Shown: positions 35,924-46,039 of the stretch, in pieces
Layout of the letters: each line of letters begins with the position of its first letter
Position numbering within the stretch: position 1 is the stretch's first letter
DNA from: Deinococcus radiotolerans
Lineage (GTDB): Bacteria; Deinococcota; Deinococci; Deinococcales; Deinococcaceae
Length of the DNA: 64,000 nt
NCBI RefSeq assembly: GCF_014647435.1
Contig: NZ_BMPE01000003.1
Span: 248,001 to 312,000, forward strand
Reading direction: 5' to 3'
Translations under genes and position numbers: made by a program
Notes under the pieces: generated by a model
The model's input: the letters and a program-made list of their open reading frames with translations, nothing else
Database searches by the model: none
Told to the model about the DNA's origin: nothing

Positions 35924-36753
<830 letters not shown>

Positions 36754-36757
<4 letters not shown>

Positions 36758-37767
36758 GCGGACTTCCTCAGCAGGTACAGGAAATACGGGGCGCCAACCA
36801 GGGTCGTGAAGATCCCGGCGGGCACCTCCAGGGGGGGCAGCAGCGCGCGGCCCAGCGTGTCGGCCGCCAGGACGAGCAGGGCGCCCAGCAGCATACTGAC
36901 CGGCAGCGTGCGGGCGTGCCGGGCGCCGACAAGCAGCCGCGCGAGGTGCGGGGCGAGCAGGCCCACGAAACCCAGGATGCCCGCGCCGGTCACCGCGGCG
37001 CCCGCCAGGGCCACGCCGACCGCCAGGGCCAGCAGCCGCGCCGGGTTGACGCGCTGCCCGAGGGCGGTGGCGACGTCCTCGCCAAGGTTTAGGACGTCCA
37101 GCGTGCGGCTCAGGAGCAGCGCGCCGGGCAGCAGGAGCAGCGCCCAGGGCAGCACGCGAGTCAGGCGGGTGATGTCCGCGCCGTACACGGTGCCCGTCAG
37201 GAAGCTCAGGGCGCTGCCCAGCCCGTCCGGGGCGCGCACGAGCACCAGCTGCTGCGCGGCGCCCAGCGCGGACGCGACCGCCACGCCGATCAGCGCGAGC
37301 CGCACCGGGTGCAGCGCCCCGCCGCGTTCACGCGACAGCAGCAGCACCAGCCCGAAGCCGCCCCACGCACCCGCCAGCGCCGCCCACGGCAGGCCCCCGG
37401 CGGGCGCGCCGGGCCAGGCGAGCAGAAACACCGTGGCCGCCAGTCCCGCCCCGGCCCCTACCCCGATCAGGTCCGGGGAGGCCAGCGGGTTGCGGATCAC
37501 GCCCTGCATGATCGTGCCGCTCGCGGCGAACATCGCGCCGCACAGCATCGCCACCCCGATCCGCGGGGCGCGCAGGTCCAGCACCAGCTGCCGCGTCAGG
37601 GCGTCCCCACCGCCCGTCAGGGCCGCCAGCACGTCTCGCGCAGGCGTGGGCACCGCACCCAGCCCCAGGGCCAGGACCGCCAGGACCGCGCACAGCGCCA
37701 GCAGCGCCGCGCCGACCAGCAGGGCGCGGCGGACGGTGAACCGCGCGGGCGGGGCCAGGGTGGTCAC
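36754..37767 (-). CDS. Iron-siderophore ABC transporter permease (FecCD family)
   Basis: 337 aa with about nine to ten membrane helices, typical of BtuC/FecCD permeases. Family motifs are seen in LRAPRIGVAMLCGAMFAASG and MQGVIRNPLASPDLIGVGAG, and the ATPase-contact loop appears as LNLGEDVATALGQRV. The GTG start overlaps the stop of the binding-protein gene in a GTGA; a longer upstream start would run through that gene. It overlaps the ATPase gene at its other end. Confidence 0.93.
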
Positions 37768-38708
37768 GGCTGGTACTTGAAGGTGCCGCTGGGCGCCCCG
37801 TCCTGCAGGAAGCGGCTCTCGATGGTCTGCGCGATCATCAGTTTCAGCGCGGTCGGGCCGCGCCCGCGCGTCCAGTCGTCGCGGTTGAATTCGTACACCC
37901 GGCCGCGCTTCACGGCGGGCAGCTTCTGCCACAGCGGGTTCTTCGCCCATGCGGCGGTCACGGGCGTCTCGTCCGGCGCGGTGAACAGCACCAGCGTCTG
38001 CGGTTGCAGCGCCACGAAGCCCTCCAGGCTCAGTTCGTACTGCGTCTGGCCGTCCTTGACGGGCAGCTGGTTCCTGCGGCCCACCGCTTCCAGGAAGCTG
38101 CCCGCGAAGCTCCCGGCGGTGTGCGCCGTGAACGACGTCGGCGTGACTACGCCCGCCACGAACGCGGGGGCGTTCTTCTTCGTGAAGGCGCGCGCCTTGG
38201 CGATCAGGCTCTTCTGATCCGCGAGGAGCTGCTTCGCGGCAGCCTCACGGCCCACCAGGCGGCCGATCAGGAGCGTCTGCTCGTTCAGCTGGTCCAGGTC
38301 CGCGCGGCGGCTGGGGAACGCGGCGGTGGGCGCCACGCGGCCCAGAGCGGGTACGGTGTCCTTGTGCACCAGACTGTCGGCCAGGATCAGGTCCGGGCGC
38401 AGCGCCGCGATGCCTTCCAGGCTGGGCTGGGCGCGGCTGCCGGTTGTGACGACGCCGCCCACCCTGGGTTTCAGGTAGGGGGGCGCGCCGCGGTCCCCGC
38501 CCTGCGTGCCCAGCGCCGCGCCGACGGGCTTCACGCCCAGCGCGAGCAGTGTGTCCACGAACGAGTATTCCAGCGCCACGACCCGCTTGGCGGGTGCGAG
38601 CAGGGTCAGGGTGCCGCGGTCATGCTGCACAGTGACCGGGACCGCCAGGGCAGGCGCGGCGAGGAGCGAGGTCAGGGCCAGGAACGTCAGGGTGGTGCGG
38701 TGAGTCAT
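37764..38708 (-). CDS. Iron-siderophore binding protein 1
   Basis: 314 aa with a Sec signal peptide (MTHRTTLTFLALTSLLAAPALA) and a FecB/FhuD-like type III binding fold joined by a long helix. Typical segments are KRVVALEYSFVDTLLALGVKPVG and SLEGIAALRPDLILAD. The start at 38708 has GGAG 6 nt upstream, better than an ATG two codons earlier. There is no lipobox. It sits between the two permease genes. Confidence 0.9.
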   Translation of the reverse strand: MTHRTTLTFLALTSLLAAPALAVPVTVQHDRGTLTLLAPAKRVVALEYSFVDTLLALGVKPVGAALGTQGGDRGAPPYLKPRVGGVVTTGSRAQPSLEGIAALRPDLILADSLVHKDTVPALGRVAPTAAFPSRRADLDQLNEQTLLIGRLVGREAAAKQLLADQKSLIAKARAFTKKNAPAFVAGVVTPTSFTAHTAGSFAGSFLEAVGRRNQLPVKDGQTQYELSLEGFVALQPQTLVLFTAPDETPVTAAWAKNPLWQKLPAVKRGRVYEFNRDDWTRGRGPTALKLMIAQTIESRFLQDGAPSGTFKYQP

Positions 38709-38721
38709 GAACATCTCCGTG

Positions 38722-39714
38722 TCAGCGGCGCCCGATGCGGCGGGCGAGCAGGATGAAAAAGGGTGAACCGGCGGCGGCGACCAGGATGCCGACCGGGGTC
38801 TCGGCGGGCCGGTCGATCACGCGGGCCGCCACGTCGGCCAGGGGCAGGAACGCCGCGCCCAGCAGCGCAGAGAGCGGCAGCGAGACGCGGTGGTCCGCGC
38901 CGCCCAGCGCGCGCGCTGCGTGGGGGATGATCAGGCCCACGAAACCCACCGGGCCGACCACGCTGACCGACCCGGCGGCCAGGAGGACGCCCAGGCCCGT
39001 GATCAGGGTGCGGTCGCGTTCCGTGCGGGCGCCCAGGCTGCGCGCGACGTCCTCACCCAGGGTCAGGACGTTTACGCGTGACGCGAGTATCAGCGCACCG
39101 ATCAGCCCCGCGAGTAGCCACGGCGCGACCTGCCCCAGCTGCTCCCAGGTGCGGCCTGCCAGCGAGCCGGACAGGGCGAACAGGGCGCCCTGCGCGCGGT
39201 CCTCGAACAGCAGTTGCAGCGCGCGGGTCGCGGCGCCCGCCAGGGACGCCACGGCCACGCCCGCCAGCGCCAGTCGCAGCGGCGTGACGCCGATGGAGCG
39301 GGCCGCGCCGTAGGCCGCCAGCGCCGCGAGGCCCCCGCCCAGGAACGCCGCCGGGACGAACGCGGCCGCAGGGGCCGTGGGCAGGAACACCACCAGAATC
39401 AGGATGGCCAGCGCGCCCCCGGCCTCCACGCCCAGGATGCCCGGGTCAGCCAGCGGGTTGCGGGTCACGCCCTGAAGCAGCAGGCCCGAGACGGCCAGCG
39501 CCGCCCCGGCGAGCAGGGCGATCAGGGTGCGGGGCAGCCGCAGCGTGTGAATGACCAGGCTGTTCACGCTGTCGTCCGGGTGTAGCAGCAGCCGCGCCGT
39601 GTCGGTCAGCGGAATGTCGGTGGCGCCCAGCGCCAGCGAGAGCAGGCCCGCCAGCAGCGCGGCCAGCAGCGCCCCCGGGAGGAGCAGGAGGCGGGCTGGC
39701 GGTGGGCGGGTCAC
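38722..39714 (-). CDS. Iron-siderophore ABC transporter permease (FecCD family), second copy
   Basis: 330 aa, GTG start. The same family motifs as the other permease are found: LRLPRTLIALLAGAALAVSG, LLQGVTRNPLADPGILGVEAG and the coupling loop LTLGEDVARSLGART. FecC- and FecD-type subunits usually form a heterodimer, and these two permeases are about as different as such a pair. The start lies 88 bp after the sucraseferredoxin-like gene, so a separate promoter is possible but none is clear. Confidence 0.92.
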   Translation of the reverse strand: MTRPPPARLLLLPGALLAALLAGLLSLALGATDIPLTDTARLLLHPDDSVNSLVIHTLRLPRTLIALLAGAALAVSGLLLQGVTRNPLADPGILGVEAGGALAILILVVFLPTAPAAAFVPAAFLGGGLAALAAYGAARSIGVTPLRLALAGVAVASLAGAATRALQLLFEDRAQGALFALSGSLAGRTWEQLGQVAPWLLAGLIGALILASRVNVLTLGEDVARSLGARTERDRTLITGLGVLLAAGSVSVVGPVGFVGLIIPHAARALGGADHRVSLPLSALLGAAFLPLADVAARVIDRPAETPVGILVAAAGSPFFILLARRIGRR

Positions 39715-39802
39715 GGGGTGCTCCGGCGCGGTCGGTGGTCGGGGGCGGCGTCGGGCACGGGGGTGATTCTGGCCCGGGTGGCGAAACGGAATGCGGCGCC
39801 GC

Positions 39803-40753
39803 TCACAGTACCTGCGTGTCTGGCGCGGTGACGGAGCCCGTATGAACCGGTCCCAGGCGGTACTGCCGGACGGGCGCGCGGTCCGGCTTGTGGCTGGAAC
39901 CGGGCAGGACCAGCGGCTCGGCGTCCGTGACAGCGGCGCGGTACGTCTGCGTCTGCCCGGCGGCCGTGACAGTCAGGGTGACGGTGTCGCCGTCCAGGTG
40001 GGCTTCCCGCTCGGCGTTCAGCCAGTCCCAGCCGTGCTGCACCAGCAGCGCCCGGTCGAGCACCTGCGCGCGGGCGGGCAGGCCCGCGAAGCCGCGCAGG
40101 TGCCCGGCGACCTCAGCGGGGCTCACCTCGCGCCGCGCGACCTGCACGGCCAGCGTGGGCGTCAGGTGCGCCCACAGCAGGCCCGAGGGCAACTCCACGG
40201 CGGTGGCGGCGAAGCGGTGCCCGCCGAAATGCCCGGTGCGCCACGCCCGCTCGCCCGCGCTGCGCAGCGCCGCGTGCACCGGCACGCCGTAGCGGCCGCA
40301 CGCGGCGTCCACGGTGCCGTGCGTGCAGACGTGCAGGTCCGCGCCGCGCTCCGGGGCTGCGACGGGCTGCCAGTCCCGCAACCGCGCCGGCTCGATCAGC
40401 GTGTCGTGCAGCCCGCGCGCCCACTCGGTCTGCGGCAGGTCAGTGGCGTAATCCTGCCGCCGGTACCCGCCGGGGCCGCGCACGTAGTGCCGCACGCGCA
40501 GCGGCGCGCCGGGCGTCTGCGGGGCGCTCATGAGCAGGCCGAAACCCGCGCCGCTCGCCTCGACCTTCTCGCGCAGCGCGGCAAACACCGCCGACTGCGC
40601 GGGCGTCCAGGTGTCCACGCTGCGCAGCTGCGCCCAGACGGGCACGTCCAGTTCCAAGACCGTCACCTCCGCCCAGTGGGGCGCGGTGCCGATGGGGTCC
40701 TCTCCGGCCGCGCGGGACACGTCGGCGCACAGGGTGACGCTGGTGCGGGTCAT
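39803..40753 (-). CDS. Sucraseferredoxin-like protein, candidate ferric-siderophore reductase
   Basis: 316 aa. The N-terminal part has the family start TLCADVSRAAGEDPIGTAP. The thioredoxin-like iron-sulfur region reads VCTHGTVDAACGRYG, followed by WRTGHFGGHRFAATAVELP and GLLWAHL, all typical of the Suc_Fer-like family. Where actinobacterial members usually show a CC pair (as D-x-C-C), this one has AAC, so one Cys is missing. Iron-sulfur proteins of this family often occur with siderophore transport genes and are suspected to reduce the imported ferric complex. The ATG lies 2 bp after the stop of the preceding binding-protein gene. Confidence 0.8.
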   Translation of the reverse strand: MTRTSVTLCADVSRAAGEDPIGTAPHWAEVTVLELDVPVWAQLRSVDTWTPAQSAVFAALREKVEASGAGFGLLMSAPQTPGAPLRVRHYVRGPGGYRRQDYATDLPQTEWARGLHDTLIEPARLRDWQPVAAPERGADLHVCTHGTVDAACGRYGVPVHAALRSAGERAWRTGHFGGHRFAATAVELPSGLLWAHLTPTLAVQVARREVSPAEVAGHLRGFAGLPARAQVLDRALLVQHGWDWLNAEREAHLDGDTVTLTVTAAGQTQTYRAAVTDAEPLVLPGSSHKPDRAPVRQYRLGPVHTGSVTAPDTQVL

Positions 40754-40755
40754 GA

Positions 40756-41697
40756 TCAGGGCCGCCTGAGCAGCGCGCCCTGCAGTTCCTGCGCCAGCGT
40801 CAGGGCGCTGAGCGGCCCGCCGAAGGTCCAGGTGCGCTCGTTCAGGGCCTGCGCCCGCCCGGCCTTCACGAACGGCAGCGCCTGCCACAGCGGGCGCGTG
40901 CTGGGCGCGGCGAACACGTCGTCCTCGCGCTGCGCGACGTACAGGAAGTGCCGGGTGTTCAGGGTGCTCAGCGCCTCCAGGCTCACCTCGCTGAAGCCGT
41001 AGGGTTGGTTGGCCGCGGCCCAGCCGTTCGTGAGGCCCACCGCGCCCAGGATCTCGCTGACCATGCTGTTGCGGGTGAACAGGCGCAGCGTGGCGCTGCC
41101 CGTGCGGGCGGTGTACGCCTGCGCGACCACCACGCGGTCCCCGGCCAGCCCCTGGGCCTTGAGGGCCTGACGCACGCGGGCCAGGCGCGCGTCGAGGTTG
41201 GTCAGCACCTGCCGGGCGGTGCCCTCGCGCCGCAGGACGCGGGCCATGGTCGTGAACGTCTGGCGCATCTCGCCCAGCTGGGACTCGCCGCCGTACGGAT
41301 CGAACACCAGGGTGGGTGCAATGGCGCTCAGCTGCGCGTAGCTGCCCGCAGCCCGTAGTTTTGTCGTGATGATCAGGTCCGGTTTCAGCGCGCGGATCAG
41401 TTCCAGGCTGGGCTGCTGGCGCGTACCGACGTCCCGCACGCCCGCGCCCAGGCTGACCGGCACCCGCACCCACTCGCGGTACCCGGTCAGGTCGGCCGCG
41501 CCGACCGGCTGCACGCCCAGTGCCAGCAGGTTCTCGGTGTACGTCCATTCCAGGCTCACGACGCGTTTGGGCACGCCGGTCACGCAGGTCTGCCCGAGGG
41601 CGTGCGTGACGGTCTGCCCCGTGCAGGTGGCGGCGTGCGCTCCGCTCAGGGCACTCAGGAGCAGGGCGGTGAGCAGGCCCAGGGGTCGGGGGTTCAC
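40756..41697 (-). CDS. Iron-siderophore binding protein 2
   Basis: 313 aa, GTG start overlapping the previous stop (GTGA). The Sec signal peptide is [19 protein letters not shown] ending in AHA-A. The mature protein begins with a Cys pair (TCTGQ and QTCVTG) that could form a disulfide. The FecB-like fold is seen in [23 protein letters not shown] and [17 protein letters not shown]. Sequence similarity to binding protein 1 is only moderate, which implies a different ligand. Confidence 0.88.
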   Translation of the reverse strand: MNPRPLGLLTALLLSALSGAHAATCTGQTVTHALGQTCVTGVPKRVVSLEWTYTENLLALGVQPVGAADLTGYREWVRVPVSLGAGVRDVGTRQQPSLELIRALKPDLIITTKLRAAGSYAQLSAIAPTLVFDPYGGESQLGEMRQTFTTMARVLRREGTARQVLTNLDARLARVRQALKAQGLAGDRVVVAQAYTARTGSATLRLFTRNSMVSEILGAVGLTNGWAAANQPYGFSEVSLEALSTLNTRHFLYVAQREDDVFAAPSTRPLWQALPFVKAGRAQALNERTWTFGGPLSALTLAQELQGALLRRP

Positions 41698-42653
41698 TTC
41701 ACCTTCTCCAGAATCAGTTTCGTCAGGGCGGGACTGTCCCGCAGCGACACCAGCGGCCCGGCCCAGGGGCTGTTCGCCTCCTGGGTGTACACGACGGTCT
41801 GCCCCTTCAGGCGCTGCCCGACGGCGCTTTGCAGGAAGTCCTGCGCGCCGTTGTACTGCCCGCCGGGGGGGAAGACGATGACCAGCGTGTCCCTGCTCAG
41901 GGACAGCAGCGCCTCGTCACTCACGACGCCGCCGACGCCCAGGACGTTCGCGTCGCCCTTCAGGCCGTCCTTGAAGCCCAGGGCGCGCACGTCGTCAATC
42001 AGGCGGGTCTTCGTGTACAGGTACGTGCCGCCGCCCTTGAAGGGCGAGACGACCACAGCCTTGGGGTAGCGGCGGAACACCCCGGCCGCCTGGAGGGCGC
42101 GGGCACCGGCGCGGTTGGTGTCGGCCACCTGCTTGATGAGCTTCTCGGCCTGCTCCTGCTTCCCGAACACGCGGGCCAGGTCGCGCAGGCCTTTTTTCCA
42201 GTAGCCGCTGCCCTGTTCGCTGTACCCGACGGTGGGGGCGATGCGGCTGAGCTGCGGGTAGTTGCCGTTGCCCTGCCACGTGGCGCGGACGATCAGGTCG
42301 GGTTTCAGCGCGAGGATGGTTTCCAGGTTGGGCTGCGTCCAGTTGCCCACGAAGGTCGCGCCGCTCAGGTCGCCGCGCGCCAGAAAGGTCCCCTTGATGC
42401 GTTCGGGCTTGATCTTCCCGTCGGCGGTGAGATCACCGGGGCCCAGCAGGGCGCTGCCCACCCCCACCAGGCGGTTGCTGATGCCCAGCGCGTAGATCCA
42501 GCCCAGCGCTTCCTCATCCAGCGCGATGATCCGGGCCGGGTTCAGGGGGACGGTGGCGGTGCCCTCGTCGTGTTTCAGGGTGAGGGTGGGGCCCTGGGCG
42601 GCGAGGCCGAGGCTGGTGAGGGACAGGGCAGTCAGGAGTGTGCGGCGCAACAT
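41694..42653 (-). CDS. Iron-siderophore binding protein 3, first gene of the iron locus
   Basis: 319 aa. A short signal peptide ([21 protein letters not shown]) leads to a FecB/FhuD-type fold with [37 protein letters not shown] and [20 protein letters not shown]. The start is set by a complete leaderless promoter immediately upstream. It is the most divergent of the three binding proteins and may take another ligand class. Together the locus provides three binding proteins for one channel. Confidence 0.88.
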   Translation of the reverse strand: MLRRTLLTALSLTSLGLAAQGPTLTLKHDEGTATVPLNPARIIALDEEALGWIYALGISNRLVGVGSALLGPGDLTADGKIKPERIKGTFLARGDLSGATFVGNWTQPNLETILALKPDLIVRATWQGNGNYPQLSRIAPTVGYSEQGSGYWKKGLRDLARVFGKQEQAEKLIKQVADTNRAGARALQAAGVFRRYPKAVVVSPFKGGGTYLYTKTRLIDDVRALGFKDGLKGDANVLGVGGVVSDEALLSLSRDTLVIVFPPGGQYNGAQDFLQSAVGQRLKGQTVVYTQEANSPWAGPLVSLRDSPALTKLILEKVK

Positions 42654-42689
42654 GCGGCCCACCCTAGTTAAGCCGAGCGGATTAGTCAA
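42654..42689 (-). promoter_or_regulatory. Leaderless promoter with central palindrome for the iron locus
   Basis: On the minus strand: -35 TTGACT (42689-42684), a 17-bp spacer, -10 TAGGGT (42666-42661), 7 nt, then ATG. The spacer holds the imperfect palindrome TAAGCCGAGCGGATTA (42669-42684; outer TAA/TTA and inner CCG/CGG symmetric). A repressor bound here would block RNA polymerase. A DtxR-, Fur- or Mur-type metal regulator is the likely reader, by context only. Confidence 0.65.
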
Positions 42690-42768
42690 GTTTATACCCC
42701 GCCGGGGGTTCGGCTCACGTGTGAACTTTCTCATCGTGACGTCCACTGCGGCCAGCACACCATGACGC

Positions 42769-43011
42769 ATGCTCGACCTTTCCCCTGACGCGGCGCAGCA
42801 CCTGCGGAGGGCTGCCCGACTGAACGACTCCGAAGCCTTCACCCTGCGCGCTCAAGCCGCCGCCGCCCCCACCCAGGCCGTTCAGGACGCCATGATGGAA
42901 CTCGCCGACCGTCACCTGCGCCTCGCCGTGCACCAGCGCCAGCTGGCCCGCGCCATGGACGACGCCCGGACCTCCGGACGGCACGGCGCCGAACTGTCCC
43001 GCAGCGCCTGA
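42769..43011 (+). CDS. 80-residue hypothetical helical protein
   Basis: A short Ala-, Arg- and Leu-rich protein with predicted helices throughout ([15 protein letters not shown], then [21 protein letters not shown]). No signal peptide, Cys or membrane helix. I do not recognise a family. It is divergent from the iron locus and is followed 12 bp later by a strong hairpin with its own inner stem, which supports a real transcription unit. No ribosome binding site is evident at the ATG. Confidence 0.5.
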   Translation: MLDLSPDAAQHLRRAARLNDSEAFTLRAQAAAAPTQAVQDAMMELADRHLRLAVHQRQLARAMDDARTSGRHGAELSRSA

Positions 43012-43022
43012 GCAGCGCGCCG

Positions 43023-43056
43023 CATCGCCGCCCCAGCGGACGCTGAGGCGGCGATG
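43023..43056 (+). terminator. Long hairpin after the 80-aa gene
   Basis: CATCGCCGCC (43023-43032) pairs with GGCGGCGATG (43047-43056), and the loop contains a further 5-bp stem (CAGCG/CGCTG), giving a nearly continuous 15-bp hairpin. TT follows. Confidence 0.6.
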
Positions 43057-43108
43057 TTCACTGCCAGTGCTCCCAGATTGGACGGTCACTTCCCACTCCC
43101 AACCGGAA

Positions 43109-43133
43109 CCCGGGTGCCCTGGAGGGACCCGGG
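43109..43133 (-). terminator. Hairpin after the beta-galactosidase gene
   Basis: CCCGGGT (43109-43115) and ACCCGGG (43127-43133) form a 7-bp stem directly after the beta-galactosidase stop at 43135. The T-tract is poor on the minus strand. Confidence 0.5.
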
Positions 43134-43134
43134 C

Positions 43135-45159
43135 TCAGGTCACGACCAGCTGGTCCAGCGTGAAGTCCGCTGGGACCCGCAGCAGCGCCGCCTCCAGTGG
43201 CGCCAGAGACAGCGCAGGGGTCGCCCGGTCATGAACCGCGTCCACCACGCCGTCCACCTGCACGTGCACCGGCTGCGTCCCGAAATGAATCAGGTGCAGC
43301 AGCTTACCTCCCTTAATGTCACTGAGGGTCACGTCCAGGCCGTCCGGCAGGTCGGCGGTGGCCACGTCGGCCCCATGAAGAGCACCGCGCAGCAAGTCCG
43401 TCAGCGCCGCCGCGTCCGGCCGGGTGGACAGGTAATACGCGTGGCCCTGCCCGAAGGCGTGGCGGGTCACGGCGGGCTGGCCCGCGATGAAGTCCGTTTC
43501 GTACGTGGCGAGCACCTCGGCGCCGTCCGTGTGCAGCACCTCGGCCCACTCAATCACCGGGGTCACGCGGCCGTCCGCCCAGCGCACCTCGCGCGTCTCG
43601 CCAGTCTGGAGGGGCGCCCATTCCTCCACCCAGGCGCCCAGCACGTCCTGCAAGAGGCCCGGGTACCCGCCGGGAATCACGTGATCGTCGCCGTCCACGA
43701 CGCCGCTGTAGGGCCCCATGACCAGCGTCCCGCCGCCCTGCACGAACGCGCGCAGGCCCTGCGCCGCCTCCGGGGTCAGCAGGTACTGCTGCGGGAGCGC
43801 CACCACTCGGTACCCGCTCAGATCCGCGTCGGGCGGCACGAAGTCCACGTTCACGCCCAGGGACCGCAGCGCCGCGTACCACGCGCCCACCACGGGCAGC
43901 AGCGGCGTTACGGCCGGCTGGCTGGCCTGCGACAGCGCCCACCAGGAGTGCCAGTCGAACATGATGGCCACGTCCGCCTTCACGCGGGCGCCGCGCAGGA
44001 AGTCCAGCCCCTTCAGCTCCTGCCCCAGGTCACGCGCCTCACGCCACACCCGGGAGCGTTCGGGGGGCACGTGACCGACCAGGGCGCTGTGGTACTTCTC
44101 GGCGCCCGCCACGGACTGCCGCCACTGGAAGAACTGGATGCCGTCCGCGCCGCGCGCCAGGGCCTGAAGGCTCAGGGCGCGCATCAGGCCCGGTCGTTTG
44201 GGCGCGTTGCGCTCACGCCAGTTCACGGCGCTCGTGGCCTGTTCCATCAGCAGCCAGCGCTGCCCGCCGCGCAGGGAGCGCGTCAGGTCGAACACCATGC
44301 CCGCCTCCAGGTGCGGGGCCACGCCCGCCGGGTCGGGGTACACGTCCACGGCCGCCACGTCCTCCTCCTGCGCCCAGCGGAAGTAATCCAGGCCCGGCAG
44401 GAAGCCCAGGAAGTTCGTGGTGACCGGCACGTCCGGCGTCACCTCGCGCAGCACCTCGACCTCCGCGCGGTGCAGTTCCAGGATGTTGTCGCTGGAGAAA
44501 CGCCGCCAGTCGAGGCCCTGACTGGGGTTCGGGAAGCTGGGCGCGCGGCGGGGCGGCTGCACCTCGGCCCAGTCGCCGTACCGCTGCGACCAGAACGCGG
44601 TGCCCCACGCGCGGTTCAGTTCGTCCAGCGACCCGTAGCGCGCCCGCAGCCACTCGCGGAAGCGTGCGGCGCACTGCGCGCAGTAGCACTGGTCGATGTG
44701 GCAGCCGTACTCGTTGTTCACGTGCCACAGCCGCAGCGCCGGGTGGTTGCCGTAGCGCTCGGCGACCGCGCGGGCCAGCCGGACGCTCAGCGCGCGGTAG
44801 TGCGGGTCGCTGGGGCAGTACAGCTGCCGCGCGCCGACCTCCAGCCGCACGCCGTCCACCGTCACGGGGCGCGAGTCCGGGTAGGCCAGGGACAGCCAGG
44901 GCGGGGGAGAGGCAGTCGCCGTGGCGAGGTTCACCCGCACGCCCCCCTCGTGCAGCAGGTCCATGATCTCGTCCAGCCACGCGAACTCGAACTGCCCCTC
45001 GCGCGGCTCGAGCTGCGCCCAGGAGAAGATGCCCAGCGACACGAGGTTCACGCCCGCTTCCTGCATCAGGCGCACGTCCTCGCGCCAGACCTCGCGCGGC
45101 CACTGTTCGGGGTTGTAGTCGGCGCCGTACGCGAGGGCGCCCAGATCGAAGCGCACCAC
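43135..45159 (-). CDS. Beta-galactosidase, glycoside hydrolase family 42
   Basis: 674 aa, a full-length GH42 enzyme without a signal peptide, so it acts on imported sugar in the cytoplasm. The N-terminal TIM barrel (about 1-390) has GADYNPEQWP at the start. The acid/base Glu150 lies in LWHVNNEYGCH and the nucleophile Glu306 in WLLMEQATSAVNW. A zinc cluster is indicated by CYCAQCAARF with the Cys of YGCHIDQC. The trimerisation domain (about 395-600) and a small beta domain complete the protein. The start GTG GTG lies 1-2 bp after the permease stop. It is the last gene of the sugar-uptake operon under LacI control. Confidence 0.94.
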   Translation of the reverse strand: MVRFDLGALAYGADYNPEQWPREVWREDVRLMQEAGVNLVSLGIFSWAQLEPREGQFEFAWLDEIMDLLHEGGVRVNLATATASPPPWLSLAYPDSRPVTVDGVRLEVGARQLYCPSDPHYRALSVRLARAVAERYGNHPALRLWHVNNEYGCHIDQCYCAQCAARFREWLRARYGSLDELNRAWGTAFWSQRYGDWAEVQPPRRAPSFPNPSQGLDWRRFSSDNILELHRAEVEVLREVTPDVPVTTNFLGFLPGLDYFRWAQEEDVAAVDVYPDPAGVAPHLEAGMVFDLTRSLRGGQRWLLMEQATSAVNWRERNAPKRPGLMRALSLQALARGADGIQFFQWRQSVAGAEKYHSALVGHVPPERSRVWREARDLGQELKGLDFLRGARVKADVAIMFDWHSWWALSQASQPAVTPLLPVVGAWYAALRSLGVNVDFVPPDADLSGYRVVALPQQYLLTPEAAQGLRAFVQGGGTLVMGPYSGVVDGDDHVIPGGYPGLLQDVLGAWVEEWAPLQTGETREVRWADGRVTPVIEWAEVLHTDGAEVLATYETDFIAGQPAVTRHAFGQGHAYYLSTRPDAAALTDLLRGALHGADVATADLPDGLDVTLSDIKGGKLLHLIHFGTQPVHVQVDGVVDAVHDRATPALSLAPLEAALLRVPADFTLDQLVVT

Positions 45160-45160
45160 G

Positions 45161-46039
45161 TTAGTCCTTCACCGCGCCGCCCGCGATGCCCGCCACGAAG
45201 TGACGTTGCAGCGCGAGGAACAGCGCCAGGAACGGTACGGTGGCAATCGCGGTGCCCACCATGATCCCGCCCCACGACACGCGGGTCAGGCCCACCAGGG
45301 TGCCCAGCGCGACTGGCATGGTGTAGCTGTCCTTCTGTGTCAGGACGATCAGGGGCCACAGGTAATCGTTCCAGCTCGCCAGGAACAGCAGGATCGCCAG
45401 GGCCGCCAGTGCGGGGCGCACGACCGGCAGGGCGATCTGCCAGAAGATCCGCCCCTCGCTGGCACCGTCAATGCGCGCCGCGGCCAGCAGGTCGTCCGGC
45501 ACCGTCTGGAATGCCTGGCGCATGTAGAAGATCCCGATGGTGTTCGCCAGGGTCGGCAGGATCACCGCCTGGAACGTGTTGCTCATCTTCAGGTCACGGG
45601 CGACCAGGATGAACTGCGGAATGATCGTCACGAACGTCGGGATGGTCAGCGTGGCCAGGATCAGCCCGAACAGGATGTTGCGGCCCGGGAAGTTGTACTT
45701 CGCGAACGCGAAGCCCGCGAGGCTGGTCAGCAGCATGCTCAGCAGGGTGTACGCCACCGAGATCACGGTGCTGTTGCCCAGCGCCCGGATGAAATTCGTG
45801 TCCGCCTGCAACCCGTCGAAGTTCTCCTTGAACGCCCCGCCGAACCACAGGGGCGGGTTGGGGCTGAAGATCGCCGTTTCCGGGTGCGTGGCGAACACCA
45901 GCATCATCCACAGAGGCGCCAGGAACAGCAGGGCCAGCGGAATGAGGGCCACGTGCAGCCAGATGGCGCTGCTGCGGTCGCGGGCGGCCTTGCCGCGTGA
46001 GGGCCGCGTGACGGGCGGCGTGGATTCCAGCGTGGTCAT
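45161..46039 (-). CDS. Sugar ABC transporter permease (MalG type)
   Basis: 292 aa with six membrane helices and the EAA-loop for ATPase contact (LLAAARIDGASEGRIFWQIALP). The first ~30 residues are cytoplasmic. The ATG overlaps the stop of the MalF-type gene (ATGA). The importer has no ATPase gene here; a shared MsmK/MalK-type ATPase elsewhere in the genome would be needed, as is common for this transporter class. Confidence 0.92.
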   Translation of the reverse strand: MTTLESTPPVTRPSRGKAARDRSSAIWLHVALIPLALLFLAPLWMMLVFATHPETAIFSPNPPLWFGGAFKENFDGLQADTNFIRALGNSTVISVAYTLLSMLLTSLAGFAFAKYNFPGRNILFGLILATLTIPTFVTIIPQFILVARDLKMSNTFQAVILPTLANTIGIFYMRQAFQTVPDDLLAAARIDGASEGRIFWQIALPVVRPALAALAILLFLASWNDYLWPLIVLTQKDSYTMPVALGTLVGLTRVSWGGIMVGTAIATVPFLALFLALQRHFVAGIAGGAVKD

